Assembly (NCBI GenBank): GCA_964615845.1
Contig: CAZTRC010000002.1
Location: forward strand, 1-51,592
DNA: 51,592 nucleotides
Source of the DNA: CAYRQF01 sp964615845
Lineage (GTDB): Bacteria > Patescibacteriota > Minisyncoccia > Phycocordibacterales > CSBR16-119
Direction: 5' to 3'
The notes below the pieces were generated by a model, which ran no database searches, was not told the origin of the DNA, and was given only the letters and a program-made list of their open reading frames with translations. Below, piece after piece: positions 25,001 through 34,144 of this stretch (position 1 is the stretch's first letter; each line of letters opens with the position of its first letter). The position numbers and the translations under genes are program-made.

Positions 25001-27034
25001 GTGGAATTCAAGATTAAATCTTCATACGAGCCTGCTGGCGATCAGCCTACGGCCATCAAATCCCTTGTCGAAGGGCTAAAGAAAGGTTTCAAAAAGCAAA
25101 CCCTGCTTGGCGTTACCGGCTCCGGCAAGACTTTTACGATGGCGAATGTCATCGAAAAGTTGCAAAAGCCGACCCTCGTCATCGCTCACAACAAAACTCT
25201 CGCCGCTCAGCTCGCTCAGGAATTCAAAGAATTTTTCCCGGATAACGCCGTGCATTATTTCGTCTCGTACTACGACTACTATCAGCCGGAGGCTTACATT
25301 CCGCACTCGGACACATACATCGAAAAAGACGCGAGCATCAACGAAGAAATCGATAGACTTCGTCACGCCTCGACACAATCTTTGCTCACGCGCAATGACG
25401 TCATCATCGTGGCCTCGGTGTCATGTATCTATGGCTTGGGAAGTCCCGAAGAATATAAAGCGAGCAATATGATGCTAAAGCCGGGTAATAAAACTTCTCG
25501 AAGTGAACTCATGCAACGGCTCATCGGCATTCATTACGAACGCACAAACGCGGATCTAAACTCTGGACAATTCCGAAGTATCGGCAGTATGGTGGAAGTC
25601 ATGCCTATTTCGGAGAATTTTGTTTACAGAATCGTCCTCGAGGGCGACAGCATTGCCGACATTATCCTCATCGATCCGGTGAGCTCGAAAATCCTCGAAC
25701 ATCCACAGCAAATATTTATCTTCCCAGCCAAACATTTCTTGACTGACGGCAACAAGAAAGAAGCCGCCATAAAATCAATTAAGCACGAACTCGCGGAGCA
25801 ACTAAAAGTTTTGGAAAAAGCAGGACTTCCGCTCGAAGCCGAACGTTTGAAGCGTCGAACGAATTATGATTTGGCCCTGATCAAAGAAGTTGGATATTGT
25901 TCTGGAATTGAAAACTATTCGAGACATCTGTCGGGCAAAATGGCTGGTGATCCGCCGGAGACACTTCTATCCTACTTTCCTCACGACAAAAATGGCAAAC
26001 CAGAATTTCTAACCATCATCGACGAGTCGCATGTGACTCTGCCGCAGCTTCGCGCCATGTATGCCGGAGATTCTTCGCGAAAGGAGACCTTGGTCAAATA
26101 CGGTTTTCGTTTGCCGTCGGCCAAAGACAATCGCCCATTGAAATATCCCGAATTCGAAGAGCGCATCGGACAAGTCATTTACACTTCCGCGACGCCGACG
26201 GAAGTAGAAATCAAAGAAAGTGAAAACGTGGCCGAGCAAATTGTAAGGCCAACCGGGCTCATTGACCCGATGATTACGATCAAACCGATTATTGAAGACC
26301 CCGACACCGACTCTGTTGGTCAAGTGCAGGATTTCATCAACGAAGCTGAAGCCGAAATTGAAAAAGGCGGACGAGTACTCGCGACAACGCTGACCAAAAA
26401 GATGGCGGAGGATTTGTCGGCGTATTTGAAAGACAGGAAAATCAAATCCGAATATTTGCACAGCGACATCAAGACGATTGATCGTATCAAGATTTTGACG
26501 CAGTTTCGAAAAGGTGAATTTGATATTTTGGTTGGCGTAAACTTGCTGCGCGAAGGACTCGATCTCCCCGAAGTGACGCTCATCGGCATCCTCGATGCAG
26601 ACAAAGAAGGATTCTTACGAAGCGAAACATCTCTCATCCAGACCATCGGCCGCGCGGCGCGAAATGTCGACGGCCGAGTCATTCTCTACGCCGACAAAAT
26701 TACCGGTTCGATGGAGCGAGCTATCGGCGAGACAGATCGTCGTCGCGAAAAGCAGCTTGAGTACAACAAGAAGCACGGCATCACGCCGAAGACTATTATG
26801 AAAACTATTCGTGACATCACTGAAGGCATGGAAAGCGAACACGAGAAGGCGGTCAACAGGGAACTCGCGGTAGACAAAAAAGTTTTCGAGATTGGCGATC
26901 CGAAAAAGCGTCGCACGCAGATGAAGAAACTCATAAGACTCAAAGAAGTTCAAATGAACGCGGCGGTCAAAGAACTCGACTTCGAAACGGCGGCGATACT
27001 TCGAGATGAAATAAAAGCTCTCGGAAATATATAA
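25001..27034 (+). CDS. uvrB: excinuclease ABC subunit B
   Basis: UvrB verifies DNA damage and loads UvrC. The Walker A GVTGSGKT, the beta-hairpin region YYDYYQPEAYIP, the DESH box (IIDESHVTLPQ), the TSATP motif, helicase motif VI QTIGRAARN and a C-terminal UVR domain (LKEVQMNAAVKELDFETAA) are all intact. At 677 residues the length is full. The start is a GTG with AGGGA just upstream, 3 bp after the DUF1653 gene. Confidence 0.98.
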   Translation: MEFKIKSSYEPAGDQPTAIKSLVEGLKKGFKKQTLLGVTGSGKTFTMANVIEKLQKPTLVIAHNKTLAAQLAQEFKEFFPDNAVHYFVSYYDYYQPEAYIPHSDTYIEKDASINEEIDRLRHASTQSLLTRNDVIIVASVSCIYGLGSPEEYKASNMMLKPGNKTSRSELMQRLIGIHYERTNADLNSGQFRSIGSMVEVMPISENFVYRIVLEGDSIADIILIDPVSSKILEHPQQIFIFPAKHFLTDGNKKEAAIKSIKHELAEQLKVLEKAGLPLEAERLKRRTNYDLALIKEVGYCSGIENYSRHLSGKMAGDPPETLLSYFPHDKNGKPEFLTIIDESHVTLPQLRAMYAGDSSRKETLVKYGFRLPSAKDNRPLKYPEFEERIGQVIYTSATPTEVEIKESENVAEQIVRPTGLIDPMITIKPIIEDPDTDSVGQVQDFINEAEAEIEKGGRVLATTLTKKMAEDLSAYLKDRKIKSEYLHSDIKTIDRIKILTQFRKGEFDILVGVNLLREGLDLPEVTLIGILDADKEGFLRSETSLIQTIGRAARNVDGRVILYADKITGSMERAIGETDRRREKQLEYNKKHGITPKTIMKTIRDITEGMESEHEKAVNRELAVDKKVFEIGDPKKRRTQMKKLIRLKEVQMNAAVKELDFETAAILRDEIKALGNI

Positions 27035-27051
27035 AAAATGAAAAGGGAAAA

Positions 27052-27069
27052 GCGCACCTCCCGGTGCGC
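27052..27069 (-). terminator. GC-rich hairpin terminating the minus-strand membrane-protein gene
   Basis: GCGCACC-tccc-GGTGCGC. On the minus strand it is followed by TTTTCCCTTTT, so it mainly serves the convergent minus-strand gene, while also lying 18 bp past the uvrB stop. Confidence 0.7.
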
Positions 27070-27139
27070 CCCTTACTTATATGCCTGCACGTTCGTGCCG
27101 ACATCATGTGTCCTCCCAGTGGAGGCCCACACAATTTCA

Positions 27140-27523
27140 TCAATTCAAGGAACTCAGGAAGTTCCGTAGCATCTGCTCTCGCCAGATCCAGGCGTCCTTG
27201 GTCCATCTGATTGCGGACTTCACCTTACTTCTGACAAGCACCCTTACCACAACCACTATTCGTTCGTTGGATAATCCTTGCATCCTCATCTTGAGGTACA
27301 AGAGCGCCATCGTTGCCACTATGAGAAATAAGAGGTATCGTTCGTAGCTCCCGCTACGAGACAACCATAAAGCCAGCAGCAAAAGCGCTGGCCCCCCTCC
27401 TATTACCATCGACAACCAGCGCAAAGCTCGGTTCCTAATTAGTGTCGCCACAGACATGACGGCAACTGATCCGAGTATTACCATGACCGACTCCTGCTCC
27501 ATCGCCTCCATCCAGTAAGCCAT
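27140..27523 (-). CDS. small membrane protein, unknown function
   Basis: The 127-residue protein has three predicted membrane helices (about residues 14-30, 38-54 and 62-80) and a basic C-terminal tail rich in Arg and Trp. I do not recognise the family. Support for it being a real gene comes from a consensus minus-strand promoter, a purine-rich AAGGAAG before its ATG, and a terminator beyond its stop. Confidence 0.6.
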   Translation of the reverse strand: MAYWMEAMEQESVMVILGSVAVMSVATLIRNRALRWLSMVIGGGPALLLLALWLSRSGSYERYLLFLIVATMALLYLKMRMQGLSNERIVVVVRVLVRSKVKSAIRWTKDAWIWREQMLRNFLSSLN

Positions 27524-27605
27524 CTTCCTTCAAAGGTTTTTGAATTGATCTTAGGGACTTTTCGCGGGTCCCTTTACCGCATGTAAATGTACTGTACCGT
27601 TCGAC

Positions 27606-27634
27606 ATAATAGCTTTATATGTCATTTTTGTCAA
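27606..27634 (-). promoter_or_regulatory. promoter of the 27140-27523 gene, overlapping the uvrA promoter
   Basis: On the minus strand, a perfect TTGACA (27629-27634), a 17-bp spacer and TATTAT (27606-27611). Its -35 box shares five bases with the plus-strand -35 box of uvrA. The leader is about 77 nt and contains a GGGAC/GTCCC hairpin. Confidence 0.7.
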
Positions 27635-27657
27635 AATGGGTAGAAAAATGCTATGAT
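27628..27657 (+). promoter_or_regulatory. promoter of uvrA
   Basis: TTGTCA (27628-27633), an 18-bp spacer and TATGAT (27652-27657) with TGC before it (extended -10). The leader to the start codon is about 48 nt and contains a short CCCC/GGGG hairpin. Confidence 0.65.
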
Positions 27658-27711
27658 GACTTCATAACCACCCCCTAAGGACAACTGCGGGGCGTTTATT
27701 GCGTGAAAGCT

Positions 27712-30378
27712 ATGAAAAAACAAGAAAATACGCCGGATTATGGCGAAATAACAGTCAAAGGCGCGCGGACGCACAACCTCAAAAATATCGATGTCTCGAT
27801 GCCGAGGAACAAAATGGTGGTTTTCACCGGTCTTTCAGGTTCCGGCAAATCTTCACTCGCATTCGATACGATCTTTGCCGAAGGCCAGCGCCGATACGTC
27901 GAGTCGCTTTCTTCATACGCTCGTCAGTTTTTGGCTCAGATGCCGAAGCCTGACGTCGACGAAATCACCGGACTTTCGCCGGCCATTTCCATTGACCAAA
28001 AATCCCGCTCCAACAATCCGCGCTCAACTGTCGCGACTATTACCGAAATTTACGATTACCTCCGCGTTCTCTATGCACGTGTCGGTCGGCCGTATAGTCC
28101 GATTTCTGGGCACGAAATCAAAAAGCTTTCAAATCAGGAAATTTCTGAAGTCGTGAAGAATAAAATCAGAGACCTCGCCAAAAAAGGTAATACTAAAAAG
28201 ATCGCTGGCGTCGAATGGAATGATACACAGATTCATATTTTCTCGCCAGTCGTCCGTGGAAGAAAGGGCGAGTACTATCAGTATCTGTATGATTTGCTTG
28301 GCAAAGGATATCTCAAAATCCGCGTCGACGGCGTGATGAAGAGCTTGCGCGAATCTATTGAGCTTTCAAAAAATAAAAAGCATGAAATCGATCTTCTGGT
28401 TGATTCTTTTGCGGTGCATGAATTCAAGGACAAGCCGGAAGATTTCGATATGCGTCTCGGTGAAGCTATCGAACGAGCGATCGAGGAGTCCGAAGGCTTC
28501 GTCCGAATTATTATCGGCGAGCCGGATGTTGTAAAAGCCGAGAAAGCGAAGTCCGAAGTAGAAGAAACACTTCTTTCAGCGAAACTAATTTGTCCCGAAG
28601 ACGGTTATGTGTTTCCAGAAATCGAGCCGCGTCTTTTCTCATTCAATTCTCCGTACGGAGCGTGCCCCGCTTGTAACGGTCTCGGGACGAAATATCTTTT
28701 TGGCACCGAAGCTTGCGAAACTTGCCATGGCGCGCGGCTTCGCGAGGAGGCTCTAAATGTTTTCCTCGGCGGTAAACAAAAGGGTGCCAACATTGTCACC
28801 TTCACGGGCATGACTATCCGCGACGCATTCGATTTCATCCAAAGTGTGTCACTCTCGGATAAAGAACGCGAAATCGCCAGCATGATTATCAAAGAAATCA
28901 CCGATCGCTTGCAGTTTATGTTAAACGTCGGGCTTGATTACCTGGCACTGAACCGCCGGGCCAATACGCTTTCGGGCGGGGAGGCGCAACGCATCCGACT
29001 GGCTTCACAGCTGGGCTCGAGGCTTGTCGGCGCGATGTATGTTCTCGATGAACCAACCATCGGCCTTCACCAGCGCGACAACGACCGTCTCATCAAGACG
29101 CTCGAAGATTTGCGAGACCTCGGCAATACCATCATCGTCGTCGAACACGATGAAGATACGATTTACGCATCTGACTATATCGTCGACATTGGTCCCAAGG
29201 CCGGCGTGCATGGCGGCTCGATCATCGTCGCAGACTATCTCGAAGACTTGCTCACAGCTAAGACAAATAAATCCAAATCCCGGACGCTTGCGTATCTTCG
29301 CGACGAAGCATTTATCCCGCTTCCTGAAAAGCGCCGCGAAGCCGACAAAGGATGGATCAAGATTCGTGGCGGCAAAGTCTTTAACATTGATAATTTGAAC
29401 GTCGACGTGCCGCTTGGCCGGATGTCGGTCATTACCGGCGTATCGGGATCTGGCAAATCAAGTTTCATGTACGAAATTCTCGACAAGAATTTGAAAGCAA
29501 GATTCGATAGGAAATACCGAAGCGCCAAGACTTTTAATTGCGCTTCTTTTACCGGTGCGGAATCCGTCTCGCGCTCTATCCTAATAGATCAATCACCGAT
29601 CGGCCGAACGCCGCGCTCCAATGTCGCGACTTATACTGGCGCTTGGGGACACATTCGCGACATGTTTGCTGAGTCAGCAGACGCGCGCGTCAGGGGTTGG
29701 AAAGCCAATCGTTTTTCTTTCAACGTCAAAGGTGGACGCTGCGAAGCCTGCGAAGGCCGCGGGCTCGTGGCGGTTGAGATGCATTTCTTGCCGACTGTGT
29801 ACGTGAAGTGCGATATCTGCGACGGCAAGCGTTTTGACAAAGAGACCCTCAAAGTAAAGTTTAAAGGCAAAAGTATTCATGATATTTTGAAAATGACTGT
29901 TGAAACCGGACTCAAATTTTTCGAAGACATTCCGGCGATTTATGATCGACTGAAGACGCTCGACGATGTCGGTCTCGGCTATATCGAGATTGGCCAGCCG
30001 GCGACAACTTTGTCCGGAGGGGAAGCACAGCGTGTAAAAATTTCTTCGGAGCTTTATCGACCGATGACCGAACGCACTATATATCTCTTGGACGAGCCGA
30101 CGGTAGGCCTGCATTATGACGATGTGGCGAAGCTCATTGATGTCCTCGACAAGCTCGTGGTCCGTGGCAATTCCGTGCTTCTCATTGAACACAATTTAGA
30201 TCTTATAAAAGTTTGCGATTACATCATCGACCTTGGGCCTGAGGGCGGGGAACTCGGCGGCAAGCTTGTAGCCAAAGGTACGCCCGAAGAAGTTGCGAAT
30301 AATGATAATTCTTTCACCGGAAAATATTTACGCAAAGTTTTGATCAAGACGAAGAAGGCGATGCGGGGCGCTTCATAA
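27712..30378 (+). CDS. uvrA: excinuclease ABC subunit A, shortened
   Basis: UvrA is the damage-sensing ATPase of excision repair. Both ABC modules are intact: Walker A GLSGSGKSS and GVSGSGKSS, and signature LSGGEAQR twice. The C-terminal zinc module (CEACEGRG, CDICDG) is complete. The N-terminal zinc region differs: the first CxxC is CPED, only CPAC remains, and the roughly 100 residues between CPACNGLG and CETCHGARL of the standard protein are missing. This gives 888 residues instead of about 940. The ATG at 27712 is chosen; an in-frame GTG lies 9 bp upstream and could be the start instead. Confidence 0.97.
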   Translation: MKKQENTPDYGEITVKGARTHNLKNIDVSMPRNKMVVFTGLSGSGKSSLAFDTIFAEGQRRYVESLSSYARQFLAQMPKPDVDEITGLSPAISIDQKSRSNNPRSTVATITEIYDYLRVLYARVGRPYSPISGHEIKKLSNQEISEVVKNKIRDLAKKGNTKKIAGVEWNDTQIHIFSPVVRGRKGEYYQYLYDLLGKGYLKIRVDGVMKSLRESIELSKNKKHEIDLLVDSFAVHEFKDKPEDFDMRLGEAIERAIEESEGFVRIIIGEPDVVKAEKAKSEVEETLLSAKLICPEDGYVFPEIEPRLFSFNSPYGACPACNGLGTKYLFGTEACETCHGARLREEALNVFLGGKQKGANIVTFTGMTIRDAFDFIQSVSLSDKEREIASMIIKEITDRLQFMLNVGLDYLALNRRANTLSGGEAQRIRLASQLGSRLVGAMYVLDEPTIGLHQRDNDRLIKTLEDLRDLGNTIIVVEHDEDTIYASDYIVDIGPKAGVHGGSIIVADYLEDLLTAKTNKSKSRTLAYLRDEAFIPLPEKRREADKGWIKIRGGKVFNIDNLNVDVPLGRMSVITGVSGSGKSSFMYEILDKNLKARFDRKYRSAKTFNCASFTGAESVSRSILIDQSPIGRTPRSNVATYTGAWGHIRDMFAESADARVRGWKANRFSFNVKGGRCEACEGRGLVAVEMHFLPTVYVKCDICDGKRFDKETLKVKFKGKSIHDILKMTVETGLKFFEDIPAIYDRLKTLDDVGLGYIEIGQPATTLSGGEAQRVKISSELYRPMTERTIYLLDEPTVGLHYDDVAKLIDVLDKLVVRGNSVLLIEHNLDLIKVCDYIIDLGPEGGELGGKLVAKGTPEEVANNDNSFTGKYLRKVLIKTKKAMRGAS

Positions 30379-30391
30379 AATAGCGTTCCGT

Positions 30392-30503
30392 AAAAGTAGT
30401 CATAAAAAGGTACGCGTTCCCGCCTGTAAACGGCGGGCCACTCATTCTCGGAAAATTTCTTTAAGGAAATTTTCCTCCGAAGGCCCTTTTTATAACTACT
30501 TTT
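30392..30503. repeat. multi-hairpin element between uvrA and uvrC
   Basis: A 19-nt outer inverted repeat (30392-30410 with 30485-30503, one mismatch) encloses two further hairpins. One is CCCGCC/GGCGGG at 30419-30437, and the other is an 11-bp stem with loop ttaa at 30450-30475. Together they form a three-way junction of about 112 nt. The plus-strand 3' side carries a T-run (ccctttttat), so it may end uvrA transcription, or it may be a small mobile palindromic element or a structured RNA. Confidence 0.8.
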
Positions 30504-30534
30504 GCTCCGCAGATAGAAAGAGTAATATAAATAT

Positions 30535-31764
30535 ATGCAGAAAAAGGCGATTGGAAATTTGCCGGGTGGGGCCGGGGTGTATCTTTTTAAAAAAGGTGCG
30601 CGGATTTTGTATATCGGGCGAGCCACAAGTCTCAAGAATCGAGTGGCGAGCTATTTCAGGAATGACCTCTTGGAAACGCGCGGTACTCGGCTCGTCGACA
30701 TGGTGGCGCTTTCCGAGAAAGTGGATTTCTTTGAAACCGAATCCGTGCTCGAAGCTATCATCCTCGAAGCGAATCTAATCAAAAAACATCAACCCCATTA
30801 CAATACCCTCGAGAAAGATGACAAGAGTTTTAATTATGTCGTGGTGACGAAGGAAGAGTTTCCGAAAGTTTTGATTTTGCGCGAAAGGGAATTGGAATCA
30901 ATGGATTTGAAAACTAAAGCCATTTTCGGTCCGTTTCCGCAAGGCGGTGTCATTCGTGAGGGCCTCCGGATCATCCGCAAGATTTTTCCATTTCATGACG
31001 GCTCGTCGGTGAAAAAAGATCAGGCAGAATTTTATCGCCAGATCGGACTGACGCCAGACCTCACCAAAGAAGTCGTCCGGAAGAATTACAAAAAAAATAT
31101 AAAAAATATTATTCTCTTTTTCCAGGGCAAGAAAGCGAAGGTAATCAAGAATTTGGAAAAAGACATGAAAGACTTTGCCGTCCGTCACGAATTTGAAATG
31201 GCCGGCATCATGCGTAATCGCATCTTTGCACTCAAGCACATTCGCGACGTGTCGCTCATCAAAAGGGAAGAATTACTTTCGAAAGCTGGGAATTTCCGCG
31301 TCGAAGCGTATGACATTTCGCATTTGAGCGGTACGAGCATGGTCGGCGTCATGACGGTCGTCGCCAATGGCATACCGGACAAAAACGAATACCGAAAATT
31401 TCGTATCCGTGGTTATGACAAATCAAACGACGTCGGTGCGCTGACCGAAGTCATGAAGCGCCGGCTCGGTCATCCTGAATGGGTTTTTCCAAACTTGATT
31501 GTCGTTGATGGCTCGGTCGCTCAGAAACGCGCCATTGAGACTCTGTTCAATCAGCTCGGCGTCCAGATTCCGGTCGTCGCGGTGGTGAAAAACGAACGCC
31601 ACAAACCGAAAGCAATTCTAGGGAACAAGGAAATTACGGAAAAGCATGAAAAGGAAATTATCCTGGCCAATGCCGAGTCGCATCGATTTGCTGTCAGTTA
31701 TCACCAAAAGAGGAGAAGTTCCCAGTTTCTAAATGTTAAAATAAAGGGCAATGATATCAGATGA
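30535..31764 (+). CDS. uvrC: excinuclease ABC subunit C, short form
   Basis: UvrC makes both incisions around the lesion. The N-terminal GIY-YIG nuclease (GVYLFKKGARILYIGRA), a UVR-like helical segment (FEMAGIMRNRIFAL) and the RNase H-like nuclease (AYDISHLSG, LIVVDGSVAQ) are present. At 409 residues it lacks the tandem helix-hairpin-helix C-terminus of the usual protein of about 600 residues. The end overlaps the ddl start by 14 bp, so repair and cell-wall genes are coupled. Confidence 0.93.
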   Translation: MQKKAIGNLPGGAGVYLFKKGARILYIGRATSLKNRVASYFRNDLLETRGTRLVDMVALSEKVDFFETESVLEAIILEANLIKKHQPHYNTLEKDDKSFNYVVVTKEEFPKVLILRERELESMDLKTKAIFGPFPQGGVIREGLRIIRKIFPFHDGSSVKKDQAEFYRQIGLTPDLTKEVVRKNYKKNIKNIILFFQGKKAKVIKNLEKDMKDFAVRHEFEMAGIMRNRIFALKHIRDVSLIKREELLSKAGNFRVEAYDISHLSGTSMVGVMTVVANGIPDKNEYRKFRIRGYDKSNDVGALTEVMKRRLGHPEWVFPNLIVVDGSVAQKRAIETLFNQLGVQIPVVAVVKNERHKPKAILGNKEITEKHEKEIILANAESHRFAVSYHQKRRSSQFLNVKIKGNDIR

Positions 31765-32749
31765 AAAAATCCGCGTTGGCGTCCTGCGGGGCGGAGTTGG
31801 ACACGAATACAATGTTTCTCTCGAAACGGGCTCTTATGTCTTGCACAACATTCCGCGTTCCAAGTACCAGCCAGTGGACATCTTCATCGATCGCGATGGC
31901 GTCTGGCATCGAAACGGCGCACCCCTAAATCCCGAAAACCTCGGGGAGTACGTCGATGTCGTCTTCAATGCGCTTCACGGTAGCGATGGCGAAGACGGCC
32001 GCATTCAGAAATTTTTGGAAAAACTTGAGATTCCGTTCATTGGCTCGGACTCTCTGTCTTCTGCCATGACCGGACACAAAGGTGCGGCCAAAGACAGGCT
32101 CAAAGCTATCGGTTACCAAACGCCGAAATACACGCTCTTGAAAGATCTCTCGAAATACAAAACTCCCGAAGACCGTCACGATCACATGCGTCGCAAAGCC
32201 ATGGAAGTTTTCAAGAAAATGCATGGTCCGTGGATCGTGAAGCCGATTCTTGGCTCAGCTTCGACCCACACGTATTTGGTGACAACTTTCTCCGAGCTCA
32301 TTTCTATACTTGATTACCTGTCCGACATCTTCGATGAAATTTTGGTTGAAGAATATATCGAAGGCAAAGAAGTCGTGGCGGCTGTGCTCCAAGGTTATCG
32401 CGGCGAAGAGAACTATGTCGTCCCGCCACGCGAGGTGGTAAAGCCGGGTAAAATCGTCGACAAGGAAATCCGCGCGCAAGGTCTCCACAAAGTCTACGTC
32501 GTCGGCCGGGCCATGAACGATCACAAGAAAAATATCGAAGACATGACTAGGAGTATCCACCAAGAATTCAACATGTCGGACTTTTCGCTTATCGAATACA
32601 TCGTCTCGCCGACGAAGGGCGTATATGTCATCGAGATTGATTCGGTGCCGATTCTCGCTCGTGGTGAAGTTCTCCACGATATGTTGGCTTCGATCGGTCT
32701 CTCAGAAGCGGACTTCGTCGATCATCTTATATCTAGGAATTTTAAATAA
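31751..32749 (+). CDS. ddl: D-alanine--D-alanine ligase family protein (ATP-grasp), divergent
   Basis: Ddl joins two D-Ala for peptidoglycan precursors. The N-terminal RGGVGHEYNVSLETG, the HGSDGEDGRIQKFLE and IPFIGSDSLSSAMTGHKGAAK blocks and the ATP-grasp strand WIVKPILGS are recognisable at the usual spacing. The metal-binding EINTLPG segment is replaced by EIDSVP, and the glycine-rich loop after GS reads ASTHTYLV instead of the usual SVG type, so substrate handling may differ. The 332-residue length is normal. It is coupled to uvrC upstream and tag downstream (1-bp overlap). Confidence 0.85.
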   Translation: MISDEKIRVGVLRGGVGHEYNVSLETGSYVLHNIPRSKYQPVDIFIDRDGVWHRNGAPLNPENLGEYVDVVFNALHGSDGEDGRIQKFLEKLEIPFIGSDSLSSAMTGHKGAAKDRLKAIGYQTPKYTLLKDLSKYKTPEDRHDHMRRKAMEVFKKMHGPWIVKPILGSASTHTYLVTTFSELISILDYLSDIFDEILVEEYIEGKEVVAAVLQGYRGEENYVVPPREVVKPGKIVDKEIRAQGLHKVYVVGRAMNDHKKNIEDMTRSIHQEFNMSDFSLIEYIVSPTKGVYVIEIDSVPILARGEVLHDMLASIGLSEADFVDHLISRNFK

Positions 32750-33315
32750 TGAAGAAGAAGCGATGTGCTTGGCCGGGTGAGGATGCCTTAATGATCAAAT
32801 ACCACGACAAAGAGTGGGGCAAGCCGGAGCGTCGTGATGACAAGATTTTTCGCGCCATACTCCTCGATACTTTCCAAGCCGGGCTTTCGTGGCGAATTGT
32901 TTTGCATAAGAGGGAAAACTTTGCGAAGGCTTTTGATAATTTTGATTACGAAAAAATCGCCAAACATGGCGAAGCGAAGAAAGCAAAGCTTTTGAAAGAT
33001 GCCGGGATTATAAGGAACAGGTTGAAAATAAATGCCACGGTTACGAATGCAGAGGCTTTTATAAAGGTTCGGAAAGAATTTGGCACATTTTCGAAATACA
33101 TTTGGGGTTTTGTGAAAGGGAAGCCAATCGTAAACAAATACAAAACCCATTCGCACATCGCCGCCAGGACACCTCTTTCAGACAAAATCGCGGCCGACAT
33201 GAAAGTTCGCGGCTTCAAATTCTGCGGTTCGACCGTCACATATGCATTCATGCAGGGGATTGGGATGGTGAATGATCATCTTATGAGCTGCTTTCGGTAT
33301 AAAGATTTGAAATAG
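32749..33315 (+). CDS. tag: DNA-3-methyladenine glycosylase I
   Basis: Tag removes 3-methyladenine from alkylated DNA. The N-terminal RCAWPG and KYHDKEWG and the C-terminal NDHLMSCFRY carry the Cys, His, His, Cys zinc ligands known from E. coli Tag. The helix-hairpin-helix core (DTFQAGLSWRIVL, FCGSTVTYAFMQ) is intact. The 188-residue length is typical. The start overlaps the ddl stop by one base. With uvrB, uvrA and uvrC nearby it belongs to a DNA-repair neighbourhood. Confidence 0.95.
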   Translation: MKKKRCAWPGEDALMIKYHDKEWGKPERRDDKIFRAILLDTFQAGLSWRIVLHKRENFAKAFDNFDYEKIAKHGEAKKAKLLKDAGIIRNRLKINATVTNAEAFIKVRKEFGTFSKYIWGFVKGKPIVNKYKTHSHIAARTPLSDKIAADMKVRGFKFCGSTVTYAFMQGIGMVNDHLMSCFRYKDLK

Positions 33316-33322
33316 AAATGAG

Positions 33323-33347
33323 AAGACCCACCATCGGTGGGTCTTTC
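33323..33347. terminator. bidirectional terminator between tag and the convergent membrane-protein gene
   Basis: A 10-bp perfect stem (aagacccacc / ggtgggtctt) with a 3-nt loop and T-rich sides lies between two convergent genes. Confidence 0.88.
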
Positions 33348-33417
33348 ATATTGTGAGGTTCTCCTGTTAAGGAAAGATGAGCTTCCAGGACCAAGATGAC
33401 GACCTCCGAAGCCTTTC

Positions 33418-34050
33418 CTATATCATGGTTAGCGTCTGGCAGATCCTTATTGTCACAAAGGACAAGATGGCTGAACCAAGGAAAGCGACAAGGCTATGGC
33501 CGTTGAACTCGAATGGGTGTGGAAGTTTGAGCCAGGTTATTGCCGTGGTGAAGGTGAATATGACCGACACCGCTGATGAGAAGCAGATACCTCTATCTCG
33601 CTTTATCCAACCCCAGAATTGTCCAACGGAAGAAATGAAGATGACTATCTCGACAAGAATGACCACCATCTTTTCTTGTTGCCATTCCATGAAAGGTGCG
33701 ATTATAAAGGTTAGCGCGCAGCCCAGCACCAAGCCAAGACAACTATAAGTAATGGTTTGTAGCAAGACAGCGCCTGGGTTTCTTCTCATCACGAAGTAGG
33801 CAAAGAACTGGTGGGTGCTCATGGCGGCGTAGGGGATGAAGATGATCCACCACAAGCTTGCGTGTCCGCGGAGCCATGAAGGGATCATCCAGGACCCGCT
33901 CCATGTGCTCTCGTCTTCCAGTATGAAAGCCGGAACTTGTCCGACCCCAGATACGAGCACGAATGCGACGATCGAAATCGCAAGCGTGATCCAGAATGTC
34001 CTTCTCGGGAGGGTGATCACCCGTCTCATGTCATCGAAGCGAGTTTCCAT
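33418..34050 (-). CDS. polytopic membrane protein, unknown function
   Basis: This 210-residue protein has about six membrane helices, with Trp-rich loops (GSWMIPSWLRGHASLWWI) and a basic N-terminal cytoplasmic segment (MRRVITLPRRTF). No family motif is recognised. It is transcribed alone from a minus-strand promoter with a leader of about 12 nt and ends at the terminator shared with tag. Confidence 0.75.
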   Translation of the reverse strand: METRFDDMRRVITLPRRTFWITLAISIVAFVLVSGVGQVPAFILEDESTWSGSWMIPSWLRGHASLWWIIFIPYAAMSTHQFFAYFVMRRNPGAVLLQTITYSCLGLVLGCALTFIIAPFMEWQQEKMVVILVEIVIFISSVGQFWGWIKRDRGICFSSAVSVIFTFTTAITWLKLPHPFEFNGHSLVAFLGSAILSFVTIRICQTLTMI

Positions 34051-34069
34051 GAGTCTTTTGTTTTTCTTG

Positions 34070-34097
34070 ATAATACTTGGGAGATAGTGAATGTCAA
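34070..34097 (-). promoter_or_regulatory. promoter of the polytopic membrane-protein gene
   Basis: On the minus strand, a perfect TTGACA (34092-34097), a 16-bp spacer and TATTAT (34070-34075). Confidence 0.68.
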
Positions 34098-34144
34098 CAA
34101 AATGTACTGGTTTGATACCTCCGTGTCACCCAACATTAATTTTG

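Noticed and set aside
21548..31764. Recoding of UGA as glycine, as in some CPR lineages
   Set aside because: proS, mreC and uvrC all end on UGA at the expected protein ends, and no long gene contains an in-frame UGA.
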